Source: Dyella sp. A6 (GTDB lineage Bacteria; Pseudomonadota; Gammaproteobacteria; Xanthomonadales; Rhodanobacteraceae). Taken from it: a stretch of 64,000 bases of DNA. The notes under the pieces were generated by a model. It ran no database searches. It worked only from the letters and a program-made list of their open reading frames with translations, and was not told where the DNA came from. Within the stretch, counting starts at the first letter, position 1, and every line of letters begins with the position of its first letter. Shown in pieces: positions 8,121-17,726 of this stretch. The position numbers were made by a program, and so were the translations under genes. Location of the stretch: positions 2,356,001 to 2,420,000 of the forward strand of contig NZ_CP132911.1 in the NCBI RefSeq assembly GCF_036320485.1, in the 5' to 3' direction.

Positions 8121-8837
8121 TCAGCCCGGCGCTGCGGCGGGACCGATGACTTTGTCGATGTCCTCACGGGTCATTGCGCGCCACTGACCCGGCGCCAGGT
8201 CATCGAGCCCAAGCTCGCCGATGGCCACGCGCTGCAGCGTTTCCACACGATTGCCGGTCGCAGCGAACATGCGCCGCACCTGGTGGTAGCGCCCCTCGGT
8301 CACGGCCAGTCGCGCATGACGCGGCCCGAGCACATGCAGGACCGCCGGTGCCAACGGTGTGGTTTCCGAATCCAGCATCAGGCTGCCGCTGGCGAACAGT
8401 TCGCCTTCATCGCCCTTGAGATCCTCGGCCAGGGTGACTTCGTACAGCTTGGTCACATGCGACTTCGGCGCAATGATCCGGTGCAGCAGCGCCCCGTCGT
8501 CGGTCAGCAGCAACATGCCCGAAGTGTCGCGGTCGAGCCGCCCCACGGTGGACAGCGCCGGCTCGCGACGGCGATAGCGCGGCGGCAACAGATCGTAGAC
8601 CAGCCGCCCGGCATCCTTGCGCGAACAGGTGTAGCCGACTGGCTTGTGCATCAACAGCGCCAGCCCCGAAGGCGGGTCCAGCGGTTCGCCGTCGATCCGG
8701 ATGCGCTCCTGCGGCAGCTTGTCGTCGGCATAAAGCACGTCACCGTCACTGTCGGTGACGCGACCCTCGCGGAACATCCATGCCACCTCCCTGCGACTGC
8801 CGTAACCGAGGTTGGCGATCAGTTTAACCAGCTTCAT
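8121..8837 (-). CDS. rsuA: 16S rRNA pseudouridine(516) synthase RsuA-type
   Basis: 238 aa. Isomerises a uridine of 16S rRNA to pseudouridine. N-terminal S4-like RNA-binding segment (residues 1-60: MKLVKLIANLGYGSRREVAW), then the catalytic domain with GRLDRDTSGMLLLTDDG (catalytic Asp in RLDRDTSG) and KLYEVTL, ending in GRYHQVRRMFAATGNRV and L.R..IGELGLDDLAPG. The motif set is that of the RsuA/RluB/E/F family, with RsuA favoured by length and start. Its ATG overlaps the stop of the upstream rsmC-like gene by 4 bp (ATGA), so the two rRNA-modification genes are translationally coupled. Confidence 0.9.
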   Translation of the reverse strand: MKLVKLIANLGYGSRREVAWMFREGRVTDSDGDVLYADDKLPQERIRIDGEPLDPPSGLALLMHKPVGYTCSRKDAGRLVYDLLPPRYRRREPALSTVGRLDRDTSGMLLLTDDGALLHRIIAPKSHVTKLYEVTLAEDLKGDEGELFASGSLMLDSETTPLAPAVLHVLGPRHARLAVTEGRYHQVRRMFAATGNRVETLQRVAIGELGLDDLAPGQWRAMTREDIDKVIGPAAAPG

Positions 8838-9901
8838 GCGTGCGCCCCGCTTGCCTCGATCACCTTGAAACCATCCTTCACCACCATCGTACGCACCGTG
8901 TTGAAACGACGTGCCAGCACCGACTCGTAGGGCAGGTGGCGGTTGGCCACCAGCCAGAACCTGCCATGCGGCAGCAACGCATCGGCTGCCGCAGCAATGA
9001 AGGCGCGCCCCAGCTCGGGCAGATCCGCACGGCCTTGATGGAACGGCGGGTTGCTGACAATGGCGTCGTAGCGATGCGGCAGACCCTGCGTCACATCGTG
9101 CCAGTGGAACGTCACGGAAACCGTCCGCCCGCTTTGCCGCACCGCGTACTCCAGATTCGCGCGTGACGGTTCCAGCGCACGCGCCTCGGCCTCGTACAGA
9201 TCGACGGCGTCGATGCCGGGACACTGCGCCAGCAGGCGTGTCGAAAGAAAGCCGTAACCGGCACCCAGGTCAGCCACCCGTCCCTGCAGATCGGCCGGCA
9301 GCTGCGCGGCCAGCAGGGCCGAGGCGGTGTCGATGCGATCCCAGGCGAACAGCCCAGGTCGACTGACCAGGCCGGGCGCGATCGTCTGCATCCCGTCCAG
9401 TGCCAGCCAGTCCGCCAGGAGCTCCTTGTCCACCTGGGGTCCGGGGCGGGTCCAGAACACCCTGCACTTGTGCTTCGAAAGGCTGCGCAGCGGTCCGGCG
9501 AGCCTGGCAAGGTCCGCCTCGCTGGACCTGGCGCCTTCCGCATTCGGCACACTGGCCAGCACCACGCCCGACGGCGCCAGGTACGTCAATGCCCGGGCAA
9601 GCAGCGCACGCGACGCGTCACGCGAACGTGGCGGCAGCATCAGCACGCGGGCAAAGGTATCGCCCTCCGACGGTTCGCCCACCGCATGACCCGAGCGCCG
9701 CAACGCATCGGCGAACGGCTTGAAGCTCTGCTCGCACAGCCAGCCTGGCTGCGCCGTCTCGCGCAGGCGGAAGCCATCCCGCGCATGCAGGAACAGCACG
9801 CGGCCGTCCGCAGGCAGATCCAGCTCGCCCGTGGCGAACGGCAGGAACAGCGCATCGAGAGCGGCATCAGGAGCAGGCGCGGAAAAGCCGGTAACGGTCA
9901 C
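8834..9901 (-). CDS. rsmC: 16S rRNA (guanine1207-N2)-methyltransferase RsmC-type
   Basis: 355 aa, the length of the duplicated RsmC/RlmG fold. The N-terminal half is a degenerate methyltransferase domain. The C-terminal half is active: VADLGAGYGFLSTRLL (SAM-binding motif I), VDLYEAEARAL (motif II) and SNPPFHQG (N-methyltransferase motif IV, NPPF). It methylates G1207 of 16S rRNA (helix 34) in the assembled 30S subunit. It is followed, with ATGA overlap, by the RsuA-type gene, a sensible pairing of two small-subunit rRNA modifiers. RlmG is the alternative by the same motifs; the RsuA partner favours RsmC only weakly. Confidence 0.85.
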   Translation of the reverse strand: MTVTGFSAPAPDAALDALFLPFATGELDLPADGRVLFLHARDGFRLRETAQPGWLCEQSFKPFADALRRSGHAVGEPSEGDTFARVLMLPPRSRDASRALLARALTYLAPSGVVLASVPNAEGARSSEADLARLAGPLRSLSKHKCRVFWTRPGPQVDKELLADWLALDGMQTIAPGLVSRPGLFAWDRIDTASALLAAQLPADLQGRVADLGAGYGFLSTRLLAQCPGIDAVDLYEAEARALEPSRANLEYAVRQSGRTVSVTFHWHDVTQGLPHRYDAIVSNPPFHQGRADLPELGRAFIAAAADALLPHGRFWLVANRHLPYESVLARRFNTVRTMVVKDGFKVIEASGAHA

Positions 9902-10001
9902 GGCAGACTTCAGGGGTGAACAGGCCGCTATTGTACGGCCTGTTCCCGGAATACCGCGTCACCCGGCCGGTCGCCGGGGTGCCGTCGGCGCGAACAGACG
10001 A

Positions 10002-12023
10002 TCATTTCCCGCCGGTCTGATGCCCCATCCGCCAGATCCAGCGGTACAGCACCACCACGCAGGCCACGAAAGCGATGCCGCCGATCCAGATCGCCGGCGT
10101 GGCGAAGCTCTTGCCCACCAGCGCCAGCGGCGCATCGTGGTTGCGGAAGCCCAGCTTGTCGGAGAACGCGACCAGGGCCGCGACCACCACTCCGAGCAGG
10201 CTCTCGCCCACGATCAGACCCGACGCCAGCAGCACGCCGAGCTGCTTGGTCGCCTCGGCCCTCGGGCCGCGTTCCGCGCGACGGTCGAACCAGGCGCCGA
10301 CCAGCGCACCGACCACCACCATCAAGGTGGTCGAGGTCGGCAGGTAGATGCCCAGACCCACCGCCAGCGGCGGCAGGCGCACCGACGTGCCGGCCAGGCC
10401 GAGCAGCTCGTCGATCAGGATGATCGCCGCGCCGATCAGCGCACCGATACCGATCAGGCTCCAGTCGATATTGCCGGTGATCACACCCTGCGCCAGCGCC
10501 GAGATCAGGCCAGCCTGGGGTGCCGGCAGCGCGCGGGAAGGATCCACACCCGGCGCACCAAGGAATCCGTAGGCGTGGTTGAGCAGGTCCATCACCGGCG
10601 GAATCACGATCGCCCCGGCGATCACGCCGATCACCAGCGCCCACTGCTGCAGCGAGGGCGTGGCGTCGACCAGTTGACCGGTCTTGAGGTCCTGCAGATT
10701 GTTGTTGGCGATCGACGCCACCGCGAACACGATCGCCGTGATGAACAGCGCGAAGGCCACCAGCGCCTTACCCGCGTCCGCCGGCATCAGCGACTTCACG
10801 CCCACCACCAGCAGCAGCGCGGCAATGATCACCACCAGGATGCCGACGCCCGAAAGCGGGCTGTTCGACGAACCGATCAGGCCGGCCATGTAGCCGCACA
10901 CCGCCGAGACCAGAAAGCTGAGGATGACCACGAACAGCACGCCGCCGATCACCAGCAGCGCCGCATGCGAGCCCAGCCCGCTGACCACGCTGAAATGACC
11001 GAGCAGCCAGGCCACCGGGATCAGGCACAGCAGGATGATCAGGCCAACCATGCCGATCGGCATGTCGTGTTCGGTGCGCGGCAGCGTGCCCAGTTGTCCG
11101 GCCTTGCGCACGCGCGAGGCCGCCATCGCACCGCTCAGGCCGGTCACCACCGGCTTGACCAGCTTGGCCAGGGTCCAGATCGCCGCCACGCCGATGGTGC
11201 CGGCGCCGACGTAGCGCACATCGTGGCTCCAGGCGCCCTGCGCCACATCCATCGCCGAACCCGCCGCCGGATGCAGCAGCAGGAAATGCGGTACCGCCCA
11301 GCCCCAGCCGATCAGCGCACCGACCAGCATCGCCACGCCGACCCACAGGCCGACCAGGTGGCCCACCGCGAACAGTGCGAAGGACAGGCTGAAGTCGAAG
11401 CCGGTCGCTGCGCCCTTGTCGCCCACGCGGAAATAGCTGGACACCGAGGTGGCGAACAGCTTGGTCTGCACGATCACGTAGAACAGCGCGGACACGATAG
11501 AGCCGGTGATCACCGCCTTCAGCCCGGCACCGCCGGATTCAACCGAATCGGCCGCGGCGGCCTCGTCGCCGGAGCCGACCTTCAGCACCTCGGCGCAGGC
11601 CACGCCTTCCGGGTACGGAAGGTCGGAATCGGTGACCAGCGCGCGGCGCAGCGGGATGGTGTACATCACGCCGAGGATGCCGCCGGTCGCACAGATGCCG
11701 AAGGACATCCAGAACGGAAAGCCGTTCCACCAGCCGATGATGATCAGGCCCGGCAGCACGAAGATGATGGCGGACAGCGTGCCGGCAGCCGAAGCCACCG
11801 TCTGCACGATGTTGTTCTCCTGGATCGTGGAGTTCTTCATCGCACGCAGGATCGCCATCGAGATCACCGCGGCGGGGATCGAGGTGGCGAAGGTCAGGCC
11901 GGCCTTCAGGCCGAAGAACACATTGGCCGCGGTGAACACCACGGTGATCACGATGCCGATGATCAGGCCACGAAGGGTCAGCTCGGTGCGCGGTGCCGCG
12001 CCGGATTGGGACTGTGGTTTCAC
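10002..12023 (-). CDS. OPT family oligopeptide/metal-chelate transporter
   Basis: 673 aa with about 14-16 membrane spans throughout. N-terminal ELTLRGLIIGIVITVVFTAANVF (read as a span) followed by FGLKAGLTFATSIPAAVISM, then NNIVQTVASAAGTL and DSDLPYPEGVACAEVLKVG, are signature sequences of bacterial OPT transporters (YSL/EspB-like). These move oligopeptides or metal-siderophore complexes across the inner membrane. Start is GTG at 12023, with AGGGGAG 8 bases upstream, the best Shine-Dalgarno nearby; an upstream ATG-like start at 12056 would overlap it. It lies 29 bp downstream of an RluA-type gene on the same strand and may be co-transcribed. Confidence 0.92.
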   Translation of the reverse strand: MKPQSQSGAAPRTELTLRGLIIGIVITVVFTAANVFFGLKAGLTFATSIPAAVISMAILRAMKNSTIQENNIVQTVASAAGTLSAIIFVLPGLIIIGWWNGFPFWMSFGICATGGILGVMYTIPLRRALVTDSDLPYPEGVACAEVLKVGSGDEAAAADSVESGGAGLKAVITGSIVSALFYVIVQTKLFATSVSSYFRVGDKGAATGFDFSLSFALFAVGHLVGLWVGVAMLVGALIGWGWAVPHFLLLHPAAGSAMDVAQGAWSHDVRYVGAGTIGVAAIWTLAKLVKPVVTGLSGAMAASRVRKAGQLGTLPRTEHDMPIGMVGLIILLCLIPVAWLLGHFSVVSGLGSHAALLVIGGVLFVVILSFLVSAVCGYMAGLIGSSNSPLSGVGILVVIIAALLLVVGVKSLMPADAGKALVAFALFITAIVFAVASIANNNLQDLKTGQLVDATPSLQQWALVIGVIAGAIVIPPVMDLLNHAYGFLGAPGVDPSRALPAPQAGLISALAQGVITGNIDWSLIGIGALIGAAIILIDELLGLAGTSVRLPPLAVGLGIYLPTSTTLMVVVGALVGAWFDRRAERGPRAEATKQLGVLLASGLIVGESLLGVVVAALVAFSDKLGFRNHDAPLALVGKSFATPAIWIGGIAFVACVVVLYRWIWRMGHQTGGK

Positions 12024-12052
12024 GAACGGGACTCCCCTGGCAGGTTCGTGCC

Positions 12053-12949
12053 TCAAGATAGCGTGGAACGGGCCTGGCGTGGAATTTCCAGCACGCGCGT
12101 GCTCTCGAAGTGGCGCTGCTCGCCGCTCAGCGGATCGTTGAATGCCAGCGTCCGGGCCAGCAGTTGCAGCGGTCGGTCCGGGTCGTCCGGTGCTTCCGCG
12201 GCCAGCTCCGGATACAGCGGGTCATGCCGGATCGGCGCGCCTAGGCCGGCCATCTGCACACGCAGCTGGTGCTTGCGACCGGTGACCGGATACAGCGCGT
12301 AATGCCAGTCGTGCTGGCCGCGACCGATCACGTCGATGCGCGTCTCGCTGTTGGGTTCGCCGTCGGCCTCGCGCATGCGGAAGAACGGCTCGCCGGGCTC
12401 GATTCGGCTACGACGCAGCAGCGGAAACGACTGATCCGGCAGCGGCGGCGCCAGTGCCTCGTAGTGTTTGGCAATGCGCCGCTCGCGGAACAACGCCTGG
12501 TAGGCGGCGCGGCTGCCCGGGTCGACCGAGAACAACACCAGCCCCGAGGTCAGCCGGTCGATGCGGTGCAGGGGCACCAGGTCTGCATGGCCGGTGCGGC
12601 GGATCAGCCGCGTCAGCAAGGTCTCTTCCACGAAGCGTCCCGCCGGCGTCACCGGCAGGAACGGCGGCTTGTCGGCGACCAGCAGATGCCGGTCGAGATG
12701 CACGATCGCCTCGTCGAACGGTATCCGTGGCTCATCCGTCACCTCGCGCCAGTAGCGTACACACAGGCCGGCGCGATAGCGCGTCTGCGCCACCACCGGC
12801 AGACCCGCGCTATCCAGCACACGGCCGCGCGCCATGCGGTCCAGCCAGCGTTCGCGGCCGATCGCCGGAAAATGCGCGCACAGTCCGTCCAGCACCGTTG
12901 CCCAGGGTCCCGGCGGCAGATGGAAGGTACTGGGTGCGATGGCGGGCAT
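12053..12949 (-). CDS. RluA-family pseudouridine synthase
   Basis: 298 aa. Converts uridine to pseudouridine in a structured RNA. Core motif PLHRIDRLTSGLVLFSVD (catalytic Asp in HRIDRLTSG), then AKHYEAL, NSETRIDV and YPVTGRKHQLRVQMAGLG, with the final PLQLLARTLAFNDP typical of the RluA/YqcB-type subfamily. The first 100 residues lack a convincing S4 domain, as in the TruC/YqcB group. The RNA target cannot be inferred. Start ATG at 12949. The OPT gene follows after 29 bp. Confidence 0.88.
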   Translation of the reverse strand: MPAIAPSTFHLPPGPWATVLDGLCAHFPAIGRERWLDRMARGRVLDSAGLPVVAQTRYRAGLCVRYWREVTDEPRIPFDEAIVHLDRHLLVADKPPFLPVTPAGRFVEETLLTRLIRRTGHADLVPLHRIDRLTSGLVLFSVDPGSRAAYQALFRERRIAKHYEALAPPLPDQSFPLLRRSRIEPGEPFFRMREADGEPNSETRIDVIGRGQHDWHYALYPVTGRKHQLRVQMAGLGAPIRHDPLYPELAAEAPDDPDRPLQLLARTLAFNDPLSGEQRHFESTRVLEIPRQARSTLS

Positions 12950-13078
12950 GGCCGCTCCGTCGACGGTTCGAGCCCTGCATTTTAGTGCCGTCTGGGATGC
13001 CGTCGAAGGGCCGTCTACTGACAGCAGGTTGTCAGCAGGCCTGCCGGACCATGGCGACGTCCATCCACGGAGCATTCC

Positions 13079-13813
13079 ATGAACACCATCGAAGGTATCG
13101 TCCTGCACGGCAGCAACCCCGGCTTCGGCCTGCCCGAAGCCAGCCCGTTCGTGATTAAGACCGACGTGCAACTGCAACTGGCCGGCCTGCCCTACCGCAA
13201 GGTCGGCGGCACGCCTCCGCAGGCACCGAAAGGCAAGATTCCATGGCTCGTCGACGGCGACGAGACCGTGTGCGATTCCACCTTCATCCGCGCGCACCTC
13301 GAACGCAAGTACAGCATCGACCTGGACGCCGGTCTGGACGCACGCCAGCGGGCCGAATCCTGGGCGATCGAACGCATGCTCGAGGACCACCTGTACTGGA
13401 CTATGGTCTGGTTCCGCTGGATCGATCCGGTGAATTTCGCCAAGGGGCCGGCGCACTTCGTCGACGCCGCACCGGAAGCCGCCCGCGCTTCGCTGCGCGA
13501 GGAACTGCAGGCACGCAGGCGCGCCGAACTGCATGCCCAGGGACTCGGCCGCCACACCGCCGACCAGATCGCCATGCTGGGCCAACGCTCGCTGGATGCG
13601 CTTTCCACCCTGCTGGACGACCGCGCGCATGTGACAGGAAGGCAGCCCGCTGCGGTCGACGCGTTCGCATTCGGAATGCTGGCATCGATCCTCACGCCGT
13701 TCTTCGACTCGCCGCTGCGCGACGCCGCACTCGGCTATCCGAACCTGGTCGCCTACACCGCACGCATGATGCAGCGGCACTACCCGGAACATCCGTGGAC
13801 AGCCAGCGCGTAG
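13079..13813 (+). CDS. Glutathione S-transferase family protein
   Basis: 244 aa. Residues about 5-85 resemble the thioredoxin-like GST N-domain (LGLPYRKVGG-type loop, KGKIPWLVDGDETVCDSTFI with the cis-Pro and the Ser-containing glutathione site). The rest is an all-helical GST C-domain ending HPWTASA. The pattern GSNPGFGLPEASPFVIKTD is that of metaxin/Tom37-like bacterial GSTs rather than classical detoxifying ones. The substrate is unknown. YaeQ follows after 35 bp on the same strand and an FKBP lipoprotein after that, probably one operon. Confidence 0.85.
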   Translation: MNTIEGIVLHGSNPGFGLPEASPFVIKTDVQLQLAGLPYRKVGGTPPQAPKGKIPWLVDGDETVCDSTFIRAHLERKYSIDLDAGLDARQRAESWAIERMLEDHLYWTMVWFRWIDPVNFAKGPAHFVDAAPEAARASLREELQARRRAELHAQGLGRHTADQIAMLGQRSLDALSTLLDDRAHVTGRQPAAVDAFAFGMLASILTPFFDSPLRDAALGYPNLVAYTARMMQRHYPEHPWTASA

Positions 13814-13848
13814 AATGGGCGGTTATTGTCCCGCAGGCACCCACCCGC

Positions 13849-14403
13849 ATGGCCCTCACCGCCACCATCCACAAGGCCGAACTGTCGATCAGCGACATGG
13901 ACCGGCATTACTACGCCACCCATCCGCTGACCCTCGCACGGCATCCGTCGGAGACCGAAGAGCGACTGATGGCGCGCCTGCTCGCCTTCGCGCTGTACGC
14001 CGGCGAGCGGCTGGAGTTCGGCCGCGGCATCAGCGATGTCGATGAACCGGCCTTGTGGCGCAAGGACTACACCGGCGAGATCGAGCTGTGGATCGATGTC
14101 GGACAGCCCGACGAAACACGTATCCGCAAGGCCTGCCGGCAGGCGCAGCAGGTGGTGGTGATCGCCTACGGCGGGCATGTCGCCGACGTGTGGTGGGAAA
14201 AGATCGCCGGCAGCCTGGGCCGCCACGACAATCTCAGCGTCCTCGCCATCGTCGCCGACGACATGCGCCAACTCGAGGCGCTGTGCGATCGCGGCATGCG
14301 CCTACAGTGCCTGATCCAGGACGGCGAACTGCAGATGATCACCGGCGACACCACGCTGGCGATCCGCCCGGACATCCTCATGGGCGGCTACGCTGCCGCC
14401 TGA
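13849..14403 (+). CDS. yaeQ: YaeQ family protein
   Basis: 184 aa, the normal YaeQ length. Starts MALTATIHKAELSISDMDRH and contains HPSETEERLMARLLAFALYA, PALWRKDYTGEIELWIDVG, RKACRQAQQVVVIAYGG and CLIQDGELQMI, all signature stretches. YaeQ folds like a PD-(D/E)XK nuclease and was genetically linked to RfaH-independent hemolysin expression; its biochemical role is unsettled. It sits between a GST-like gene and an FKBP lipoprotein on the same strand with short gaps. Confidence 0.93.
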   Translation: MALTATIHKAELSISDMDRHYYATHPLTLARHPSETEERLMARLLAFALYAGERLEFGRGISDVDEPALWRKDYTGEIELWIDVGQPDETRIRKACRQAQQVVVIAYGGHVADVWWEKIAGSLGRHDNLSVLAIVADDMRQLEALCDRGMRLQCLIQDGELQMITGDTTLAIRPDILMGGYAAA

Positions 14404-14430
14404 CCCAACGCACCCATCCAAGGAATCGCC

Positions 14431-14880
14431 ATGCGCCGGTTGCTGTCCATCCTCGCCCTGCTTGCCCTGCCCGTTGTGCTCGCCGCCTGCAGCCACCCAC
14501 CGCAGCCCTACGACGGCGGTCAGGTGACGAAGCTGACGATCACCGACCTGAAGGTCGGTACCGGCGCCGAAGCCAAACCCGGTATGCAGGTGAAGGTGAA
14601 CTACACCGGCTGGCTCTACGACCAGCACGCCAAGGACAAGCGCGGCAAGAAGTTCGACAGCTCGTTCGATCACGGCGCACCGTTCACGTTTACGCTGGGC
14701 AAGGGCATGGTGATCAAGGGCTGGGACGAGGGCGTGACCGGCATGCGCGTGGGCGGCAAGCGCCTCTTGCTGATCCCGGCCGCGCTCGGCTATGGCGCGC
14801 AGGGCGCCGGCGGCGTGATCCCGCCGAACGCCTCGCTGGTGTTCGAAGTCGACCTGCTCGGCGTTTCCGCTGCCCAGTAA
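14431..14880 (+). CDS. FKBP-type peptidyl-prolyl isomerase, lipoprotein
   Basis: 149 aa. The N-terminus MRRLLSILALLALPVVLAAC is a lipoprotein signal with lipobox LAAC (Cys20), so the enzyme is probably anchored in the outer or inner membrane facing the periplasm. The FKBP domain is complete: VNYTGWLYD, GKKFDSSFD, FTLGKGMVIKGWDEGVTGM, GGKRLLLIPAALGYG and PPNASLVFEVDLLGV. It is a paralogue of the soluble exported FKBP at 5730-6146. A short GGCCCG/CGGGCC hairpin follows the stop (14884-14899), without a T-tract. Confidence 0.93.
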   Translation: MRRLLSILALLALPVVLAACSHPPQPYDGGQVTKLTITDLKVGTGAEAKPGMQVKVNYTGWLYDQHAKDKRGKKFDSSFDHGAPFTFTLGKGMVIKGWDEGVTGMRVGGKRLLLIPAALGYGAQGAGGVIPPNASLVFEVDLLGVSAAQ

Positions 14881-14973
14881 CAAGGCCCGGTCGCGGGCCG
14901 GCAGGACACGAGCCTTGCCGGCCACTGGCCGCACCTATCACATGGATGCGTGCAGCACAGACACCGCAGGCGC

Positions 14974-15978
14974 TCAGCCGACCGGTTGAGCCGCCAGCCG
15001 CCCGCGCACCGCCGCCGCCAGCTCGAACGAGCGCAGGCGCGCGGCATGGTCGAACACATTGGCGGTCAACATCAGCTCGTCCGGGCGATGCCGCTCGATG
15101 AAGTCGGCGATGCCGCGTTCCACCGTGTCGCTGTCGCCGACCACCGCGCAGGCCAGCGCATGCTCCATGCCCAGCCGTTCGTGCGACGCGCCGTAGCGGT
15201 TGATGTCGTCGATCGGCGGCGGCAGCAGTCCGGGCATGCCCCGTCGCAGGTTGACGAACGCCTGTTGCTGGCTGGTGAACAGGCGTCTTGCCTCGGCATC
15301 GCTGTCGGCCACCACCACGTTGATCGCCAGCATCGCATGTGGCTTTTGAAGATACTTCGACGGCTGGAACTCACGGCGGTAGACATCGAGTGCCGTGTCG
15401 AGCGCATCCGGCGCAAAGTGCGAGGCGAATGCATAAGGCAGGCCGAGCATCGCCGCCAGCCTCGCGCCGAACAAGCTGGAACCGAGCAGCCACACCGCAA
15501 CGTCGACGCCAGACCCCGGCACCGCTTGCACCAGTTGTCCCGGACGCACCGGATCGAAATAGTGCAGCAGTTCCGCCACATCGTCGGGAAAATTGTCGGC
15601 GGACAGACCGTAGCGCCGCAGCGCGCGCATGGTGGCCTGATCGGTACCCGGCGCACGGCCCAGCCCCAGGTCGATGCGCCCCGGATAGAGTGAAGCCAGC
15701 GTGCCGAACTGCTCGGCCACCTGCAGCGGCGAGTGGTTCGGCAGCATGATGCCACCCGCCCCCACGCGGATACGCGACGTTCCGCCCGCCACATGGCCGA
15801 TCAGCACGGCCGTCGCCGCGCTGGCAATGCCCGGCATGTTGTGGTGTTCGGCCAGCCAGTAGCGCGTGTAGCCGAGCGCATCGCCCAGCTGCGCTAGCTC
15901 CAGCGTGTTGCGGAAGGTCTGGCTGGGATCACTGCCTTCGGCCACCGGCGCGAGATCGAGAATCGAGAACGGAATCAT
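14974..15978 (-). CDS. LLM class flavin-dependent oxidoreductase (luciferase-like)
   Basis: 334 aa, one TIM-barrel domain of the bacterial luciferase-like monooxygenase family using FMNH2 or F420. Begins [18 protein letters not shown], then [44 protein letters not shown] (two abutting motifs) and [21 protein letters not shown], as in the YhbW-type group. Start ATG at 15978, with AGGAGG five bases upstream in the mRNA. The substrate is unknown. It is divergent from the S10 peptidase gene. Confidence 0.9.
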   Translation of the reverse strand: MIPFSILDLAPVAEGSDPSQTFRNTLELAQLGDALGYTRYWLAEHHNMPGIASAATAVLIGHVAGGTSRIRVGAGGIMLPNHSPLQVAEQFGTLASLYPGRIDLGLGRAPGTDQATMRALRRYGLSADNFPDDVAELLHYFDPVRPGQLVQAVPGSGVDVAVWLLGSSLFGARLAAMLGLPYAFASHFAPDALDTALDVYRREFQPSKYLQKPHAMLAINVVVADSDAEARRLFTSQQQAFVNLRRGMPGLLPPPIDDINRYGASHERLGMEHALACAVVGDSDTVERGIADFIERHRPDELMLTANVFDHAARLRSFELAAAVRGRLAAQPVG

Positions 15979-16128
15979 GACAACCTCCTGGGATGCCCCC
16001 CATCTGGGGGCACCCGCCGGAATTGCCAGCCGGGTGGCATGGTCTTCCGCCGATCATGCCTTTGGGCACAGGCCGTGAAGGCTCACGGCCACTAGTCTTG
16101 GAGGGTTATCCGATCATTGAGGTTCACC
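15979..16128. other. Divergent promoter region with hairpins (LLM oxidoreductase / S10 peptidase)
   Basis: Holds two perfect inverted repeats: TGCCCCC/GGGGGCA around 15994-16012, and GGCCGTGA/TCACGGCC at 16071-16090 with a 4-nt loop. The second lies 39 bp before the peptidase start and would be in its mRNA leader. Either could be operators or hairpins; nothing identifies a regulator. Confidence 0.35.
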
Positions 16129-17646
16129 GTGCGCAAGATTCTGCAAACCACCGCGTTGGCCGCACTCGTCATCGCGGGTCTCCAGTCGGCTCCGAGCATG
16201 GCCCATGGGCATCACCCCGCTGCCACGCCAGCCAGTGCCTCCACCAGTGGCCAGGCCAACGGTTTCCACCTGCCGGCCTTTCCCGCCGATGCGCATATCA
16301 GCCAGACCACCCGCGCCGATGGCCGCACGTTGAAGTACACCGTCACGGTCGGATCGCTGCCGGTGCGCGACGACAAGGGTACGGTGATTGGCCAGGTCAT
16401 GTTCACCGCCTACACCATGCCCGGCAAGAACCGCCCGGTGACCTTCGCGGTGAACGGCGGTCCGGGCGCTTCGTCGGTATTCCTCAACTTCGGCGCGATC
16501 GGCCCGAAGAAGGTCGACTTCGGCGTGGAGGGCGACACGCCGTCCGAACCGGCCGTGCTGCACGACAACCCGGGCACCTGGCTGGGCTTCACCGATCTGG
16601 TGTTCATCGACCCGGTCGGCACCGGCTTCAGCCGTGCCCTGGTCGACCAGAAAAAGGCGGTCAAGGATTTCTACAGCACCGACAGCGATATCCACTATCT
16701 CTCGCGCATCATCTACGACTGGCTGCTGAAGAACGGCCGCATGGAGTCGCGCAAGTACCTGGTCGGCGAAAGCTATGGCGGCTTCCGCGGACCGCGCATC
16801 ACCGAATACCTGCAGACCCAGTTGGGCGTGGCGATGAACGGCGTGGTGCTGCTGTCGCCCTACCTCGATCCGGGCGCGTCCGACGACCGCAATGTCTCGC
16901 CGCTACCCTGGATGCTGACCCTGCCGTCGATTGCCGCCGCCCACCTGGAGCGCGAGGGCAAGCTGACCGCCCAGGCGATGCAGCCGATCATCGACTACAC
17001 CCGTACCACCTACGCCTCGACCCTGATGGAGGGCCGCAGCAACCCGGCCGCCACCGCCGCGATGATCCGTAAGGTCACCGCGTTGACCGGTCTCGATCCG
17101 ACCTTCGTGAAGGAGTCCGGCGGGCGCCTGGACACCCAGGCCTACCTGCGCGAGGTCTACCGCGCCGAAGGCAAGCTGGGCAGCCGCTACGACTCCAACG
17201 TCACCGCCTGGGATCCGTTCCCGTATGCGCCTCACCAGCGCTCGGGCGACCCGATCCTCAACGGCATCATCGCGCCTACGACCACCGCGATGGTCAACTT
17301 CATCACCCAGACCGTGGGCTGGAAGTACGACGGCCGCTACAACGCACTCAGCTACAAGGTGAATGGCCTGTGGCACGAGGACAAGGACGCCCGCAAGGGT
17401 TCCGTCCGGCAGCTGCGTGAAGCGGTCGCCAACGACCCCAACCTGCACGTGCTGATCGCACACGGCTGGGACGACCTGTCCTGCCCGTTCATGGCCTCGC
17501 TGCTGATCGTCGACCAGATGCCGGCAATGGGTAACCCTGACCGGGTACAGGTGAAGGAATATCCGGGTGGCCACATGTTCTATGCACGCCCGGCCAGCCA
17601 GGCCATGCTGCTGAAAGACGTGAAAAAGATGTACGGCGCACACTGA
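16129..17646 (+). CDS. Secreted S10 family serine carboxypeptidase-like peptidase
   Basis: 505 aa, with GTG at 16129 chosen because TTGAGG lies 6 nt upstream. Signal peptide VRKILQTTALAALVIAGLQSA...SMAHG. Catalytic features of the S10 family: FAVNGGPGASSVFLNFGAIG (oxyanion region), GESYGG with nucleophile Ser215, and HGWDDLSCPF (Asp region) and YPGGHMFY (catalytic His) near the C-terminus. It removes C-terminal residues from peptides outside the cytoplasm; bacterial members of this group are often annotated as peptidase S10. Followed after 80 bp by a PLD-like exported protein. Confidence 0.92.
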   Translation: MRKILQTTALAALVIAGLQSAPSMAHGHHPAATPASASTSGQANGFHLPAFPADAHISQTTRADGRTLKYTVTVGSLPVRDDKGTVIGQVMFTAYTMPGKNRPVTFAVNGGPGASSVFLNFGAIGPKKVDFGVEGDTPSEPAVLHDNPGTWLGFTDLVFIDPVGTGFSRALVDQKKAVKDFYSTDSDIHYLSRIIYDWLLKNGRMESRKYLVGESYGGFRGPRITEYLQTQLGVAMNGVVLLSPYLDPGASDDRNVSPLPWMLTLPSIAAAHLEREGKLTAQAMQPIIDYTRTTYASTLMEGRSNPAATAAMIRKVTALTGLDPTFVKESGGRLDTQAYLREVYRAEGKLGSRYDSNVTAWDPFPYAPHQRSGDPILNGIIAPTTTAMVNFITQTVGWKYDGRYNALSYKVNGLWHEDKDARKGSVRQLREAVANDPNLHVLIAHGWDDLSCPFMASLLIVDQMPAMGNPDRVQVKEYPGGHMFYARPASQAMLLKDVKKMYGAH

Positions 17647-17726
17647 ATCCGCGCCTGCCGGGCGCGCCTTCATGGTTGCGCCCGGCCCCGCCGTATCCGG
17701 CCGGACCTGCCCATCGGGAGCTGTCG

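Noticed and set aside
9720..12302. A very long plus-strand open frame opposite the OPT gene (also 1916-4804 plus and 2955-5408 minus).
   Set aside because: Opposite or shifted frames of high-GC genes stay open by codon bias. Their translations are Arg/His/Gln-rich with no recognisable family, whereas the opposing frames contain clear families.
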